From positions 62,001 through 126,000 of the forward strand of contig NZ_JAAXLS010000011.1 in the NCBI RefSeq assembly GCF_012328925.1: a stretch of 64,000 nt of DNA. The letters run 5' to 3'. The notes beneath the pieces are model-generated. The model was not told the DNA's origin. It saw only the letters and a program-made list of their open reading frames with translations, and did not search any database. This DNA is from Amycolatopsis acididurans (GTDB taxonomy: Bacteria > Actinomycetota > Actinomycetes > Mycobacteriales > Pseudonocardiaceae). Numbering within the stretch: position 1 is the stretch's first letter; each line of letters starts with the position of its first letter. The position numbers and the translations under genes are program-made. Shown in pieces: positions 1 to 8,156 of this stretch.

Positions 1-588
1 CACCTTGCCACCGAGGTGACCGCACTTCTTCTCGGACGCGAGCTGGTCCTCCCAGTGCACGCCCGCGGCGCCCGCGGCGATCATGCCCTTCATCAGCTCG
101 AACGCGTTGAGCGGGCCACCGAAGCCGGCCTCGGCGTCGGCGACGATCGGCGCGAACCAGTCGATGTCGGTGTTGCCCTCGGCCCAGTTGATCTGGTCGG
201 CGCGGCCGAGCGCGTTGTTGATGCGGCGCACCACGGCCGGAACCGAGTTGGCCGGGTACAGGCTCTGGTCCGGGTAGGTCTGGCCGGCCAGGTTGGCGTC
301 GGCCGCGACCTGCCAGCCCGACAGGTAGATCGCCTTCAGGCCCGCGCGGACCTGCTGGACGGCCTGGTTACCGGTGAGCGCGCCGAGCGCGTGGATGTAG
401 TCCTCGGTGTGCAGCAGGTCCCACAGCTTCTCGGCACCGCGCCGGGCCAGGGTGTGCTCCTCGACCACGCTGCCCCGCAACTTGATCACGTCTGCCGCGC
501 TGTAGGACCGCTTGACACCCTTCCACCGGGGGTCGGTCTCCCACTGCTTGGCGAGCTCCGCGGCCGCCTGTTCGAAGTTCTGCGTCAT
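1..588 (-). CDS. aceA: Isocitrate lyase, N-terminal 196 residues (runs off window)
   Basis: Glyoxylate-shunt enzyme that splits isocitrate to succinate and glyoxylate during growth on acetate or fatty acids. The start codon ATG is at 588, preceded by GGTGGAG. The protein begins [20 protein letters not shown], carries the family-typical segment [15 protein letters not shown], and contains the catalytic signature [11 protein letters not shown] with the active-site cysteine close to the window edge. The C-terminal half lies outside the window. The gene is divergent from the ramB-like regulator, whose Corynebacterium homologue controls acetate genes. Repeated TTGCAAA-like sites fill the space between them. 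Identification is secure; only the 3' end is missing. Confidence 0.96.
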   Translation of the reverse strand, partial: MTQNFEQAAAELAKQWETDPRWKGVKRSYSAADVIKLRGSVVEEHTLARRGAEKLWDLLHTEDYIHALGALTGNQAVQQVRAGLKAIYLSGWQVAADANLAGQTYPDQSLYPANSVPAVVRRINNALGRADQINWAEGNTDIDWFAPIVADAEAGFGGPLNAFELMKGMIAAGAAGVHWEDQLASEKKCGHLGGKV

Positions 589-602
589 TGGACGTCTCCA
601 CC

Positions 603-753
603 TTTGCAAACTTTGCGATTGACTCGCTGTCTGCCATGACCATGACATGAGCTGGAGAAACAGCGCCACCGCTCCAATTTGCCAATTTCTGCGAATCTTC
701 CCTAGCATGTTGCAAAGGTTGCGAACCGTTCGTTGGCAATCACGGCAAAACTT
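603..753. promoter_or_regulatory. Probable RamB operator cluster between aceA and ramB
   Basis: Three closely similar two-part sites are visible on the + strand. TTGCAAA at 604-610 is followed by TTGCGAT at 613-619. TTGCCAA at 679-685 is followed by CTGCGAA at 689-695. TTGCAAA at 710-716 is followed by TTGCGAA at 719-725. A related GCAAAACTT lies at 745-753. The known corynebacterial RamB box is AAACTTTGCAAA-like, and 608-618 reads AAACTTTGCGA. Binding by the adjacent regulator is inferred from similarity and position. The sites could control aceA, ramB or both. Confidence 0.6.
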
Positions 754-814
754 GGTGACTGAACCGGTTTCTTGATCGGTAAGGTCCGGAAGATCTCCTC
801 GGAGGAGCCCTGTG

Positions 815-2239
815 GTGGACAAGACTTTCGCCGGCGGGAAGCTGCGGCATCTGCGCGAGAGCCGCTCGATGAGCCAGGCGGACCTGGCCAGGTTGCTGGA
901 AATCAGCCCCAGCTACCTCAACCAGATCGAGCACAACTCGCGTCCCTTGACCGTTCCAGTGCTCCTGCGGATCACCGAAGCGTTCGGTGTGGACACCGAG
1001 TTCTTCGCCAACAACGACACCGCGCGGCTGGTCGCCGACGTGAAGGAAGCGCTGCTCGACGAGGCGGTCGGCGTCGAGGCGACCATGAGCGAGCTGAACG
1101 ATCTCGCGGCGAACCTGCCGACCGTGGCGCAGGCACTGGTCAAACTGCACCGCAGCTACCGCAACGCGGTCGAGACGACGGCCGCGCTGGTCACCGAGAA
1201 CGGCATGGGCCTGCACGGCAGCGCCGCCGCGCCGCTGCCGCACGAGGAGGTCCGCGACTTCTTCTACGAGCGCGAGAACTATGTGGCCGAACTGGACGAG
1301 CGCGCCGAGAAGATGGCCGCGGAGATGGACCTCCGGCCCGGCAACGTGCACCGGGTGCTGCAGGACCGGCTCACCGACCACTACGGGGTGCAGATCACGA
1401 CCGAGGGCATCGACGAGGCGCGAGGCCAGCAGCACCGCTACGAACCGGACGCGCGGGTGCTGCGGATGGCGCCCAGCCTGCGCATCGGGCAGCGTGCGTT
1501 CCGGATGGCTTCGCAGATCGCGCTGCTGGAGTACGACGACCTGATCACCGAGCTGGCCGACTCGTGGGCGTTCTCCGGACCGGCCGCGCGGTCACTGGCG
1601 CGGGTCGGGCTCGCGAACTACTTCGCCGGGGCGCTGATCCTGCCGTACGGGCCGTTCCTGTCCATGGCCGAGCGGTACCGGTACGACATCGAGCGGCTGT
1701 GCGACCACTTCGGCGTCGGGTTCGAGACGGTGTGCCACCGGCTGTCCACGATGCAGCGGCCGAAGGCGCGCGGGGTGCCGTTCTCGTTCGTGCGGGTCGA
1801 CCGGGCGGGCAACATGTCCAAACGCCAGTCCGCGGCGGGTTTCCACTTCTCCAGGGTCGGCGGCGCGTGTCCACTGTGGAACATCTACGAGGCGTTCACC
1901 GCGCCGGGCAAGATCTTCACCCAGATCGCCACGCTGCCCGACGGCAAGAGCTATTTCTGGGTCGCGCGCACGATCCAGCGCAACATCGGCGGGTACGGCA
2001 GCCCGGGCAAGATGTTCAGCGTCGGCCTCGGCTGCGAACTGCGGCACGCGCGGCGGCTGGTGTACTCGACCGGCCTCGACCTGGACGACCGCGCGGCCGC
2101 GACGCCGATCGGCATGGGCTGCAAGGTGTGCGACCGGCCCGCGTGCCCGCAGCGCGCGTTCCCGACGATCGGCAAGCAGCTCACCGTCGACGAGAACACC
2201 TCGACCTTCGTGCCGTACCCGGCGGTGCCGAAGAGCTAG
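815..2239 (+). CDS. ramB: RamB-type XRE regulator of acetate/short-chain fatty acid metabolism
   Basis: Transcription factor of about 474 residues. An N-terminal XRE helix-turn-helix ([20 protein letters not shown], then [16 protein letters not shown]) is followed by a long middle region of the ImmA/IrrE-related type and a C-terminal DUF2083-like region with a cysteine cluster ([15 protein letters not shown]). This order is that of RamB/short-chain fatty acyl regulators. No HExxH protease motif is visible in the IrrE-like part, so I see no sign of protease activity. GTG at 815 is 7 nt from the ribosome site GGAGGAG (801-807); GTG at 812 is possible but only 4 nt away. Divergent from aceA, its likely target. 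Its TAG stop is also the first half of the next gene's -10 box. Confidence 0.9.
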   Translation: MDKTFAGGKLRHLRESRSMSQADLARLLEISPSYLNQIEHNSRPLTVPVLLRITEAFGVDTEFFANNDTARLVADVKEALLDEAVGVEATMSELNDLAANLPTVAQALVKLHRSYRNAVETTAALVTENGMGLHGSAAAPLPHEEVRDFFYERENYVAELDERAEKMAAEMDLRPGNVHRVLQDRLTDHYGVQITTEGIDEARGQQHRYEPDARVLRMAPSLRIGQRAFRMASQIALLEYDDLITELADSWAFSGPAARSLARVGLANYFAGALILPYGPFLSMAERYRYDIERLCDHFGVGFETVCHRLSTMQRPKARGVPFSFVRVDRAGNMSKRQSAAGFHFSRVGGACPLWNIYEAFTAPGKIFTQIATLPDGKSYFWVARTIQRNIGGYGSPGKMFSVGLGCELRHARRLVYSTGLDLDDRAAATPIGMGCKVCDRPACPQRAFPTIGKQLTVDENTSTFVPYPAVPKS

Positions 2240-2248
2240 GTTGGCGGG

Positions 2249-2776
2249 ATGCGGATTCTGACGGTGTGCGGCAGCCTGCGCGACGGTTCGACCAACGCGG
2301 CGGTGCTGCGCACCGTCACCGCGATCGCGCCCGCCGAGGTGGACATCGACGAGTTCGACGGCCTCGCCGTGCTGCCGCATTTCAACCCCGACGAGGACAC
2401 CGAGCCGCTGCACCCGGCCGTCGCGGACTACCGCGCCCGGCTCGGCGCGGCGGACGCGGTGTTGTTCTGCACGCCGGAGTACGCGGGCGCGCTGCCGGGC
2501 TCGTTCAAGAACCTGCTCGACTGGAGCGTGGGCGCGGAAACGATGTACGGCAAACCGGTCGCGTGGATCAACGCGTCGTGGGCACCGACCGGGGCGGCCG
2601 ACGCACATGCCTCGCTGCGGATCGTGCTCGGCTATCTCAGTGTGAACCTGGTCGAGGCGGCGTGCGTGCAGGTGCCGGTCGGCCGCACGTCGGTCGGCGC
2701 GGACGGTCTGGTGCACGACGAGACAGCCCGCGCCCGCCTGCGGGACGCGCTCGAAGCCCTGGTCAAAGCCAGTTGA
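2249..2776 (+). CDS. NAD(P)H-dependent FMN reductase family protein
   Basis: Flavodoxin-like oxidoreductase of 175 residues. It opens with MRILTVCGSLRDGSTNAAVL (FMN phosphate-binding loop) and carries CTPEYAGALPGSFKNLLDW, the hallmark of the NADPH-dependent FMN reductase/azoreductase family. The physiological electron acceptor cannot be told. ATG at 2249 lies 6 nt after TAGGTT (2237-2242), so a leaderless transcript is likely even though ramB ends only 9 nt upstream. The 3' end overlaps the convergent DUF2332 gene by 14 bp. Confidence 0.88.
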   Translation: MRILTVCGSLRDGSTNAAVLRTVTAIAPAEVDIDEFDGLAVLPHFNPDEDTEPLHPAVADYRARLGAADAVLFCTPEYAGALPGSFKNLLDWSVGAETMYGKPVAWINASWAPTGAADAHASLRIVLGYLSVNLVEAACVQVPVGRTSVGADGLVHDETARARLRDALEALVKAS

Positions 2777-3698
2777 CCCACGTGCCGTGCGGGTCGGTCC
2801 AGGCCAGCGGGCCGCCGTCGCGCGCGAGCACGAAATCGCCCTCGCCGCGCAGCGTCACGCCGGGGATCGCGGCCGGGTTCTCGTTCGCGAGCCAGACCGC
2901 GCCCATCTCGCGGACGGACTCGCCGAATGCCTGGCGTTCGGCCTTGTCCCGGACGTAGGCCAGGACGGCGGTGTGGAACACGACGAGCGTCGCCCCGGCG
3001 GGGGCCTGCGCGGCCAGCGCCGGAAGATCCACCCGCAGGTCGCCGCGGTGGATCCCGGGACGCTCCTGCCGCGCGATCTCCAGCGCGGCACGCAGGCGGG
3101 GCAGGCGTTCCTCCTCACCGGGCCAGATCAGGGCTTCCAGCCAGGCACGGTCGTCGGCGGAGGCGGCGTCGAGCGGATTCAGGTCGAGACCCGCTCGCCA
3201 CACCACGTCGGGCACCCGCGAGGGCAGCGGCGTCGCGGCGTTGGCGCGGCACGGCAGGACCAGCGGGCCGGGAATCCGGACGCGGCCGTAGTCGTAGCCG
3301 TACCGGTCCGGCAGCAGGCAGAGCCCGGCGGAAGCCCCGACCTCCAGCAGCGCAAGCGGTTGCGGGAGCGCGGCGAGCGCGGGCAGCAGGGTCGCGCAGC
3401 GGGCGGGTTCGTTGGTCTGGGTGCTGCGGGCGAGCATCACCGCGCGGATGTCGTCCGAGCGCTCGGCGAAGCGGGCCCGGAACCACGGCCAGTCCCGCGC
3501 CGGGCCGCAGAGGTACTGCACCGCGCCGAGGAACAGGTTCGGCTGCCACTTGGTCTTCGGCAACTCGCCGAGAAAGGCCAGCATCCCCTCGTCCTCGGCG
3601 ATGCGCGCCGAGATCTCCGCGTAGACCGGCGACCGGTGCCGCGCCTCCCGCTCGGCGAAGCCCCGGTACAGGTCGGGAATCCTCCACACATATTTCAT
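2763..3698 (-). CDS. DUF2332 family protein
   Basis: 311-residue protein of the actinobacterial DUF2332 family, function unknown. Typical parts are the opening MKYVWRIPDLYRGFAEREAR, the central NLFLGAVQYLCG, and LALLEVGASAGLCLLPDRYGYDY, which resembles the glycine-rich motif I of SAM methyltransferases. Another acidic motif, LDLNPLDAASADDRAWLEALIWPGE, follows. A methyltransferase-like fold is inference only. The gene lies 15 bp downstream of the hexapeptide acyltransferase on the same strand, so the two may be co-transcribed. Its 3' end overlaps the FMN reductase gene. Confidence 0.85.
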   Translation of the reverse strand: MKYVWRIPDLYRGFAEREARHRSPVYAEISARIAEDEGMLAFLGELPKTKWQPNLFLGAVQYLCGPARDWPWFRARFAERSDDIRAVMLARSTQTNEPARCATLLPALAALPQPLALLEVGASAGLCLLPDRYGYDYGRVRIPGPLVLPCRANAATPLPSRVPDVVWRAGLDLNPLDAASADDRAWLEALIWPGEEERLPRLRAALEIARQERPGIHRGDLRVDLPALAAQAPAGATLVVFHTAVLAYVRDKAERQAFGESVREMGAVWLANENPAAIPGVTLRGEGDFVLARDGGPLAWTDPHGTWVNWL

Positions 3699-3713
3699 GA
3701 GCGGCGGAGCCGT

Positions 3714-4469
3714 CTAGTTTTGTTCCAGCGTCTTCTGCAGGGCTTTGTCGGCTTTGCGGGCCATGTCGCGCACGGCTTCGCGGCGTTCGGCGTCGGCTTC
3801 GTAGTCGGCGCGGCGGTCGCGCACGACGCGGGCCGGGGAGCCGACCGCGATCCCGTAGTCCTGGATGTCCCCGCGCACCACGGCGTGCGCGCCGAGCACG
3901 CAGCCCCGGCCCACACGGGTGCCCTTGAGCACCGAGACCTTCGTGCCGATCCAGGTGTCCGGCCCGATCCGCACCGGCGACTTGACGATGCCCTGGTCCT
4001 TGATCGGCAGGTTGATATCGCTGGTCACGTGGTCGAAATCGCAGATGTAGACCCAGTCGGCGACCAGCGTCGCCGAGCCGATCTCGATGTCGAGGTAGCC
4101 GTTGACCACGTTCTGCCGCCCGAACACGGCCTTGTCCCCGATCCGCAGTGAACCCTCGTGGCACCGGATCGCGTTGCCGTCGCCGATGTGCACCCAGCGG
4201 CCGATCTCCAGCCGCCCGTAGCCGGGCCTGCAGTGGATCTCGACGTCCTTGCCGAGGAACACCATGCCCCGCAGGATGATGTGCGGGTTGACGAGCCGGA
4301 ACTTCAGCAGCCGCCAGTACCGGACCAGGTACCACGGCGTGTAGGCACGGTTGCGCAACACCCAGCGCAGCGAGTCCCCGGTCAGAAACCGCGCCTGACG
4401 CGGGTCCCGCCGCGCTCGGCGCCAGGCCCCCAGCCGGGAAACCACGGGCGATCCCCACATCGATGTCAT
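3714..4469 (-). CDS. Left-handed beta-helix (hexapeptide repeat) acyltransferase
   Basis: 251-residue protein with repeated hexapeptide turns from about residue 60 to 210 (IEIGSATLVADWVYI, VRIGPDTWIGTKVSVLKG, GRGCVLGAHAVVRGDI), ending in the classical YGIAVGSPARVVRDR cap. This is the LbetaH O-acetyl/acyltransferase fold used on sugars, lipids or wall polymers; the substrate is unknown. The N-terminus (LVRYWRLLKFRLVNPHIILRG) is basic and hydrophobic and may bring it to the membrane. The start at 4469 is 7 nt after TAGTCT (minus strand, 4482-4477), indicating a leaderless mRNA. The promoter overlaps that of the divergent nucleoside hydrolase. Confidence 0.85.
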   Translation of the reverse strand: MTSMWGSPVVSRLGAWRRARRDPRQARFLTGDSLRWVLRNRAYTPWYLVRYWRLLKFRLVNPHIILRGMVFLGKDVEIHCRPGYGRLEIGRWVHIGDGNAIRCHEGSLRIGDKAVFGRQNVVNGYLDIEIGSATLVADWVYICDFDHVTSDINLPIKDQGIVKSPVRIGPDTWIGTKVSVLKGTRVGRGCVLGAHAVVRGDIQDYGIAVGSPARVVRDRRADYEADAERREAVRDMARKADKALQKTLEQN

Positions 4470-4484
4470 AGGTTTGAGACTATG
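4467..4484. promoter_or_regulatory. Interlocked divergent leaderless promoters
   Basis: The 12 bp between two divergent ATG codons encode both -10 boxes. On the + strand TAGGTT (4469-4474) is followed by 7 nt and ATG at 4482. On the - strand TAGTCT (4482-4477) is followed by 7 nt and ATG at 4469. Each -10 box includes a base of the other gene's start codon. The layout matches the actinobacterial TAnnnT leaderless promoter. That the two promoters exclude each other is inference. Confidence 0.65.
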
Positions 4485-5441
4485 GGCTCGAAACTGATCA
4501 TCGACACAGACCCCGGGGTGGACGACGCCTTCGCGATCTCGCTGGCCGCGCGTTCCGAGGACGTCGATCTGCTCGGCGTGACGTCGGTGTTCGGCAACGT
4601 CTCACTGGAGTCCACGACGCGCAACGCGCTGCGGCTGCTGGCGCTCAACGGCCGGTCCGACGTGCCAGTGGCCGCCGGGGCAGCACGTCCGCTGGTGCAT
4701 CCGCAGCAGGCGCGGGCGGGCCACATCCACGGCGACGACGGGCTCTCCGGCCGTTCGGCCACGCTGCCCGAACCGGTCCGCGACGTCGAACCGGGCGGCG
4801 CGATCAAGCTGCTCGTTTCGCTGCTGGAGGCCGCCGACGAGCCGGTGACGATCGCGCCGATCGGCCCGCTGACCAACATCGCGCTGCTGCTGGCCGCGTA
4901 TCCGCACCTGCGCGAGAAGATCGCGCGGCTGGTCGTGATGGGTGGCGCACTGGCGCACGGCAACACCACCGCGGCCGCCGAGTTCAACGTCTGGGCCGAC
5001 CCCGAAGCCGCCCGCCGGGTGCTGGTCGAGGAGAGCGTGCCCTGTGTGCTGGTGCCGCTGGATCTCACCCACCGCTGCGCCGTGGACACCGGCTGGCTGG
5101 GCAAGCTCGCCGCGTCCGGTCCGGTCGGCGCGGCGCTGGAGAGGCTGACCCCGGACTATCTCGCGTCCTACCGCAAATCGCTGGGAATCGACGGGATCGC
5201 GGTGCACGACGCGGTCGCGGTCGCCGAGGCGATCAGCCCCGGCATCCTGCGCGTCGAGGACTACCCGATCGAAGTGGACACCACGTTCGGGCCCGGCCGC
5301 GGCAGCACGCTGGTCGATCGCCGTTCGCTCGGCGCGCGCGGCGAGGGCGAAGGCGGCGTGGCGAAGAGCTCCGTCCAGGTCGCGGTGGACACCGACCTGG
5401 ACGGGCTGCGGGAGTTCCTGCTCACTCGCCTCGCACGGTGA
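4482..5441 (+). CDS. Inosine-uridine preferring nucleoside hydrolase
   Basis: Ribonucleoside N-glycosidase of 319 residues that cleaves the N-glycosidic bond of nucleosides in salvage. The N-terminal calcium-binding signature is IIDTDPGVDDAFAIS. Further family motifs are PIGPLTNIALLL, VVMGGALA, EFNVWADPEAARRVL and AVHDAVAVAEAI, which supplies metal and ribose ligands. Base preference cannot be read from sequence. The start at 4482 is fixed by the leaderless promoter and by the match to the family N-terminus. The 88 bp after its stop hold no gene I recognise. Confidence 0.92.
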   Translation: MGSKLIIDTDPGVDDAFAISLAARSEDVDLLGVTSVFGNVSLESTTRNALRLLALNGRSDVPVAAGAARPLVHPQQARAGHIHGDDGLSGRSATLPEPVRDVEPGGAIKLLVSLLEAADEPVTIAPIGPLTNIALLLAAYPHLREKIARLVVMGGALAHGNTTAAAEFNVWADPEAARRVLVEESVPCVLVPLDLTHRCAVDTGWLGKLAASGPVGAALERLTPDYLASYRKSLGIDGIAVHDAVAVAEAISPGILRVEDYPIEVDTTFGPGRGSTLVDRRSLGARGEGEGGVAKSSVQVAVDTDLDGLREFLLTRLAR

Positions 5442-5529
5442 GCGCGGCGATGGCCTGGGCGACGGCGTGAGAGGGCCGGCCTGCGCACGACGCTGCGCGA
5501 TCTGACCGCTTCGGTGCGCGACTACCGCG

Positions 5530-7008
5530 TCAGGGCTGAGGAATCCGCAGCGCGGCCAGACGCCGGTTGACCGCGTCCTGGTCGAAGCGGTCACCCTCCC
5601 CCGCCACACAGCGCGGATAGGTGAGCTCAGCCGAGGGCGCGAGCACCTTCTCGCACGCGATCCGGTATTCCCACGGCGCGGCGAGATCGTATCGGTACGT
5701 CAGGCCGCCGCCCGCACCCCGGAACACTGTGGACAGCCGAACCTCGTGCTCGTCGCGACGGTCGGCCAAGCCGTAGAACGGGTCCGAGTACCGCAGACCG
5801 TCCACATCGAACTCGTGCAGCTCGTCACCGGAGTGTCCGTGCAGCAGCGCGACGATCTCGTGCAGGCGGGCGAGCGTGAGCGAGTCCGGCACGAGCACCC
5901 GGCGCCACACCGCGGCTTCGCGGCTGATCTTCAGCTGCCGCACGCGAATCCGGATGTTCGCCGTGGTGAGCACGCGATGCAGGTCCGCAGCACCGGGGTG
6001 CCCGGCCTCGGCCAGCACCTCCAGGCCACCGCTGTCGCGCACGTAGTGGAACGCGTCCTCGACGCCGCCCTTCGCGCGGGCCGCGAGCGCGTACTCCACG
6101 ACGAGCCACCGTCGCTGCGCCTCGTCGACGCCCCCGCCCTCGCCCCAGTCGGCGAGCGCGGCGGCCGCGTGCGCCCGCAAGTTCTTGTACCGCAAGGCAT
6201 TCCGCCATGCGGCGAGCACCTCGTCGCCGAACCCGGCGACGACCACGACGGCCGCGACCCGTTCCACCGGCGAGGCGAATTCGGCGGCGTGCAGCAGCTG
6301 GGAGGCACCGAACACCGGCGGGCGCTCGCCGAACCAGCGCAGCGCCAGCCGCCACGCCTCGTCCTCGGGCAGCGGGGCGACCCGGGCGAGCAGCTCCGCG
6401 ACCGGCAAGGCGGGCGTGACCGATTCGGGTGCGCGCTCCTCGAACCGTTCGCGTGCCCACTCCCCCAGTGCCGTCGGCTCGCCGGAGGAGTCCAGCGCGC
6501 CGAAGCTCTGCAGCAGCGCGATCGCGTCGTCGACCGGCAGCCCTTCGCTCTGCCGGAAGCACAGCTCGGCGGTGTCGCCGTCCTCGTAGCCGCCCAGCAC
6601 GTGCTCGACGGACCGGTCCTCGATCCGCGCGGTGAGCACCGCGCGACACAACGTGAACGCGCCGCGACGCCCGATGTCGTGGGACTCCGCGCGCAGCACG
6701 GCGTCCAACCCCGTCAGCCACAGCTCCGCCGGATCACCGTCCACTTCGCACGCGACGGCTTTCGCGGTGCCGACCTCGATCAGCCCGGCCGCCTCCGCGG
6801 CCACCCACGGCCAGTGGATGGGCGCGACGTCGGCCGCCGTGCGCACCTTGGCGGGCACCTTCACCCCGAGCGCGGCCGCTGCCCCCGGCAGCTCGGAGGG
6901 ACGCAGAACCCCTTTGGCCGTAACGGGTTTGCCCTTGCCCACCCAACCGGTGAGCTGCACGGCGTGCGACAACCCCCGGCCGGCCAGCGTCGAGATCTGG
7001 GAAGTCAC
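5530..7008 (-). CDS. pRiA4b ORF-3-like domain protein with long N-terminal region
   Basis: Protein of about 492 residues. The last 150 residues hold a plasmid pRiA4b ORF-3-like domain: IRIRVRQLKISREAAVWRRV, then SLTLARLHEIVALLHGHSGD and ELHEFDVDGLRYSDP. The first 330 residues are mostly helical and Ala/Glu/Leu rich, with no domain I can name; the early part (VTAKGVLRPSELPGAAAALG) resembles similar N-termini in other actinobacterial members. Function is unknown. The start GTG at 7008 follows TAAGGT by 7 nt, back to back with the phosphatase promoter. Longer upstream starts would overlap the phosphatase coding region and are unlikely. Confidence 0.75.
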   Translation of the reverse strand: MTSQISTLAGRGLSHAVQLTGWVGKGKPVTAKGVLRPSELPGAAAALGVKVPAKVRTAADVAPIHWPWVAAEAAGLIEVGTAKAVACEVDGDPAELWLTGLDAVLRAESHDIGRRGAFTLCRAVLTARIEDRSVEHVLGGYEDGDTAELCFRQSEGLPVDDAIALLQSFGALDSSGEPTALGEWARERFEERAPESVTPALPVAELLARVAPLPEDEAWRLALRWFGERPPVFGASQLLHAAEFASPVERVAAVVVVAGFGDEVLAAWRNALRYKNLRAHAAAALADWGEGGGVDEAQRRWLVVEYALAARAKGGVEDAFHYVRDSGGLEVLAEAGHPGAADLHRVLTTANIRIRVRQLKISREAAVWRRVLVPDSLTLARLHEIVALLHGHSGDELHEFDVDGLRYSDPFYGLADRRDEHEVRLSTVFRGAGGGLTYRYDLAAPWEYRIACEKVLAPSAELTYPRCVAGEGDRFDQDAVNRRLAALRIPQP

Positions 7009-7015
7009 GCCCAGG

Positions 7016-7033
7016 ACCTTAGCGAAATAGACT
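7016..7033. promoter_or_regulatory. Back-to-back leaderless promoters
   Basis: Within the 31 bp separating two divergent GTG starts, TAAGGT on the minus strand (7021-7016) lies 7 nt before GTG 7008. TAGACT on the plus strand (7028-7033) lies 6 nt before GTG 7040. The two hexamers are separated by only 6 bp, so both genes appear to be transcribed from immediately adjacent RNA polymerase sites. Confidence 0.6.
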
Positions 7034-7039
7034 GCCGCT

Positions 7040-7462
7040 GTGACGACGTGGCAGCACACACCGGGCGTTCTGCGGCTTCCGTCCGGGCGGCTGATCCGGG
7101 GCCGCGGCCTGCGGCGCCCGCTGCCCGGCGGCCCGGCGCCCGCCTTCGCGCTGTATCTGCTCGGCCACCGGCCGCCCGCCACCGAATGGGATCAGGTGTG
7201 GCTGCGCTGGCCCGATTTCCGGCTGCCGTCCGACGGCGCCGCGGCGGCCGCCGCGTTCCGCGAAGCGTGGCGGCGCGCCGAGCAAGAACGGGTCGAGATC
7301 GCCTGCGCCGGCGGCAAGGGCCGCACCGGTACCGCGATGGCGTGTATCGCGGTACTCGACGGCGTGCCCGCCGCCGAGGCGGTGGCCTACGTGCGCGAGC
7401 ACTACCACCCGCACGCCGTGGAAACGCCCTGGCAGCGGCGGTTCGTCAGAAAATTCTCCTAG
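7040..7462 (+). CDS. Protein tyrosine/dual-specificity phosphatase-like protein
   Basis: Small phosphatase of 140 residues. The P-loop signature CAGGKGRTGTAMACIAVL matches the CX5R(S/T) catalytic motif of cysteine-based phosphatases, with Cys as nucleophile and Arg binding phosphate. A candidate general acid lies in WLRWPDFRLPSD (Asp before the P-loop). The usual His before the Cys is replaced by Ala (IACAGG). The substrate is unknown. The start GTG 7040 is supported by TAGACT and a 6-nt spacing. It is divergent from the pRiA4b-domain gene; a functional link is possible but unproven. Confidence 0.82.
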   Translation: MTTWQHTPGVLRLPSGRLIRGRGLRRPLPGGPAPAFALYLLGHRPPATEWDQVWLRWPDFRLPSDGAAAAAAFREAWRRAEQERVEIACAGGKGRTGTAMACIAVLDGVPAAEAVAYVREHYHPHAVETPWQRRFVRKFS

Positions 7463-7529
7463 CGCTGTCGAGTTCGCCGCGCGCCGTTCGTCCTCGGGTG
7501 GCAAGCACACCTCGACGGAAGGAATGGCG

Positions 7530-8117
7530 ATGGAGACGCTGGAGCTCTACCGGCTGGCGCAGGACCGGTTCGACACCGTGCTGACGGCGGTCGATCCGGA
7601 CCGGTGGGAGGCGCGGTCGGCGTGCGAACAGTGGTCGGTACGGGACGTCGCGGGCCACGTCATCTGGGGTCAGCACCAGGTGCGCGCCTGGGCGACCGGC
7701 ACCGACTACGACGATCGCAGGGGCGCGCCCGGCTCGCCGCATCCGGCCGTGCTGACCGGCCCGGACCCGGTCGCGACCTGGCGTGCGGCGCGCGCGGACG
7801 CGGTCGCGACGCTCACGCCGGAGGCATTGGCCAGGACGACGTCGATTCCGGGGATGGGCGAGGTCCCGGTCGCCGCGCTGATCGCGCTGCTGACCGTGGA
7901 CCACGTCGCGCACGGGTGGGACATCGCGTATCCGCTCGGCATGCAGCCCAGGATCGAGCCGGAACTGGTGGCGATGGCGTTCGACTGGGCGCGGGCACAC
8001 GTGCTGCGCCGCCCGGGATTCTTCGGCGCGGAACTGACCGCGCCGGACGGCGCCGACGAGCAGACCCGGATGCTGGCGTTCCTGGGGCGCAACGCCTGGC
8101 AGCGGGTACCCGCGTGA
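7530..8117 (+). CDS. TIGR03086-type DinB-like metal-binding protein
   Basis: 195-residue protein of the mycothiol-dependent maleylpyruvate isomerase/DinB superfamily, TIGR03086 branch. The N-terminal helix ends in WSVRDVAGHVIWGQHQ, giving the first His ligand, and LLTVDHVAHGWDIAYPLGM supplies the further His ligands of the metal site. Such proteins are four-helix-bundle thiol-transferases or relatives; the reaction here is unknown. ATG at 7530 is preferred because GGAAGGAA (7517-7524) leaves 6 nt. The in-frame ATG at 7524 overlaps the ribosome site. A strong hairpin follows the stop. Confidence 0.82.
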   Translation: METLELYRLAQDRFDTVLTAVDPDRWEARSACEQWSVRDVAGHVIWGQHQVRAWATGTDYDDRRGAPGSPHPAVLTGPDPVATWRAARADAVATLTPEALARTTSIPGMGEVPVAALIALLTVDHVAHGWDIAYPLGMQPRIEPELVAMAFDWARAHVLRRPGFFGAELTAPDGADEQTRMLAFLGRNAWQRVPA

Positions 8118-8122
8118 GCGCC

Positions 8123-8152
8123 GTGCCGGGGAGGCGGCCACCTCCCCGGCAC
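8123..8152. terminator. Bidirectional intrinsic-type hairpin
   Basis: Perfect 12-bp inverted repeat (GTGCCGGGGAGG at 8123-8134, complement at 8141-8152) with a 6-nt loop, placed between the convergent DinB-like and sigma-factor genes. There is no U-tract, as is usual in high-GC actinobacteria. Confidence 0.7.
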
Positions 8153-8156
8153 CATC

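Noticed and set aside
772..2958. Long + strand frame (728 codons) across ramB and the FMN reductase
   Set aside because: Arg/Gly/Ala-rich shadow of ramB in another frame; no domain, and ramB itself is clear.
5442..5529. Coding remnant after the nucleoside hydrolase (LRTTLRDLTASVRDYRV-like reading)
   Set aside because: Only 88 bp, no start and no similarity I can defend.
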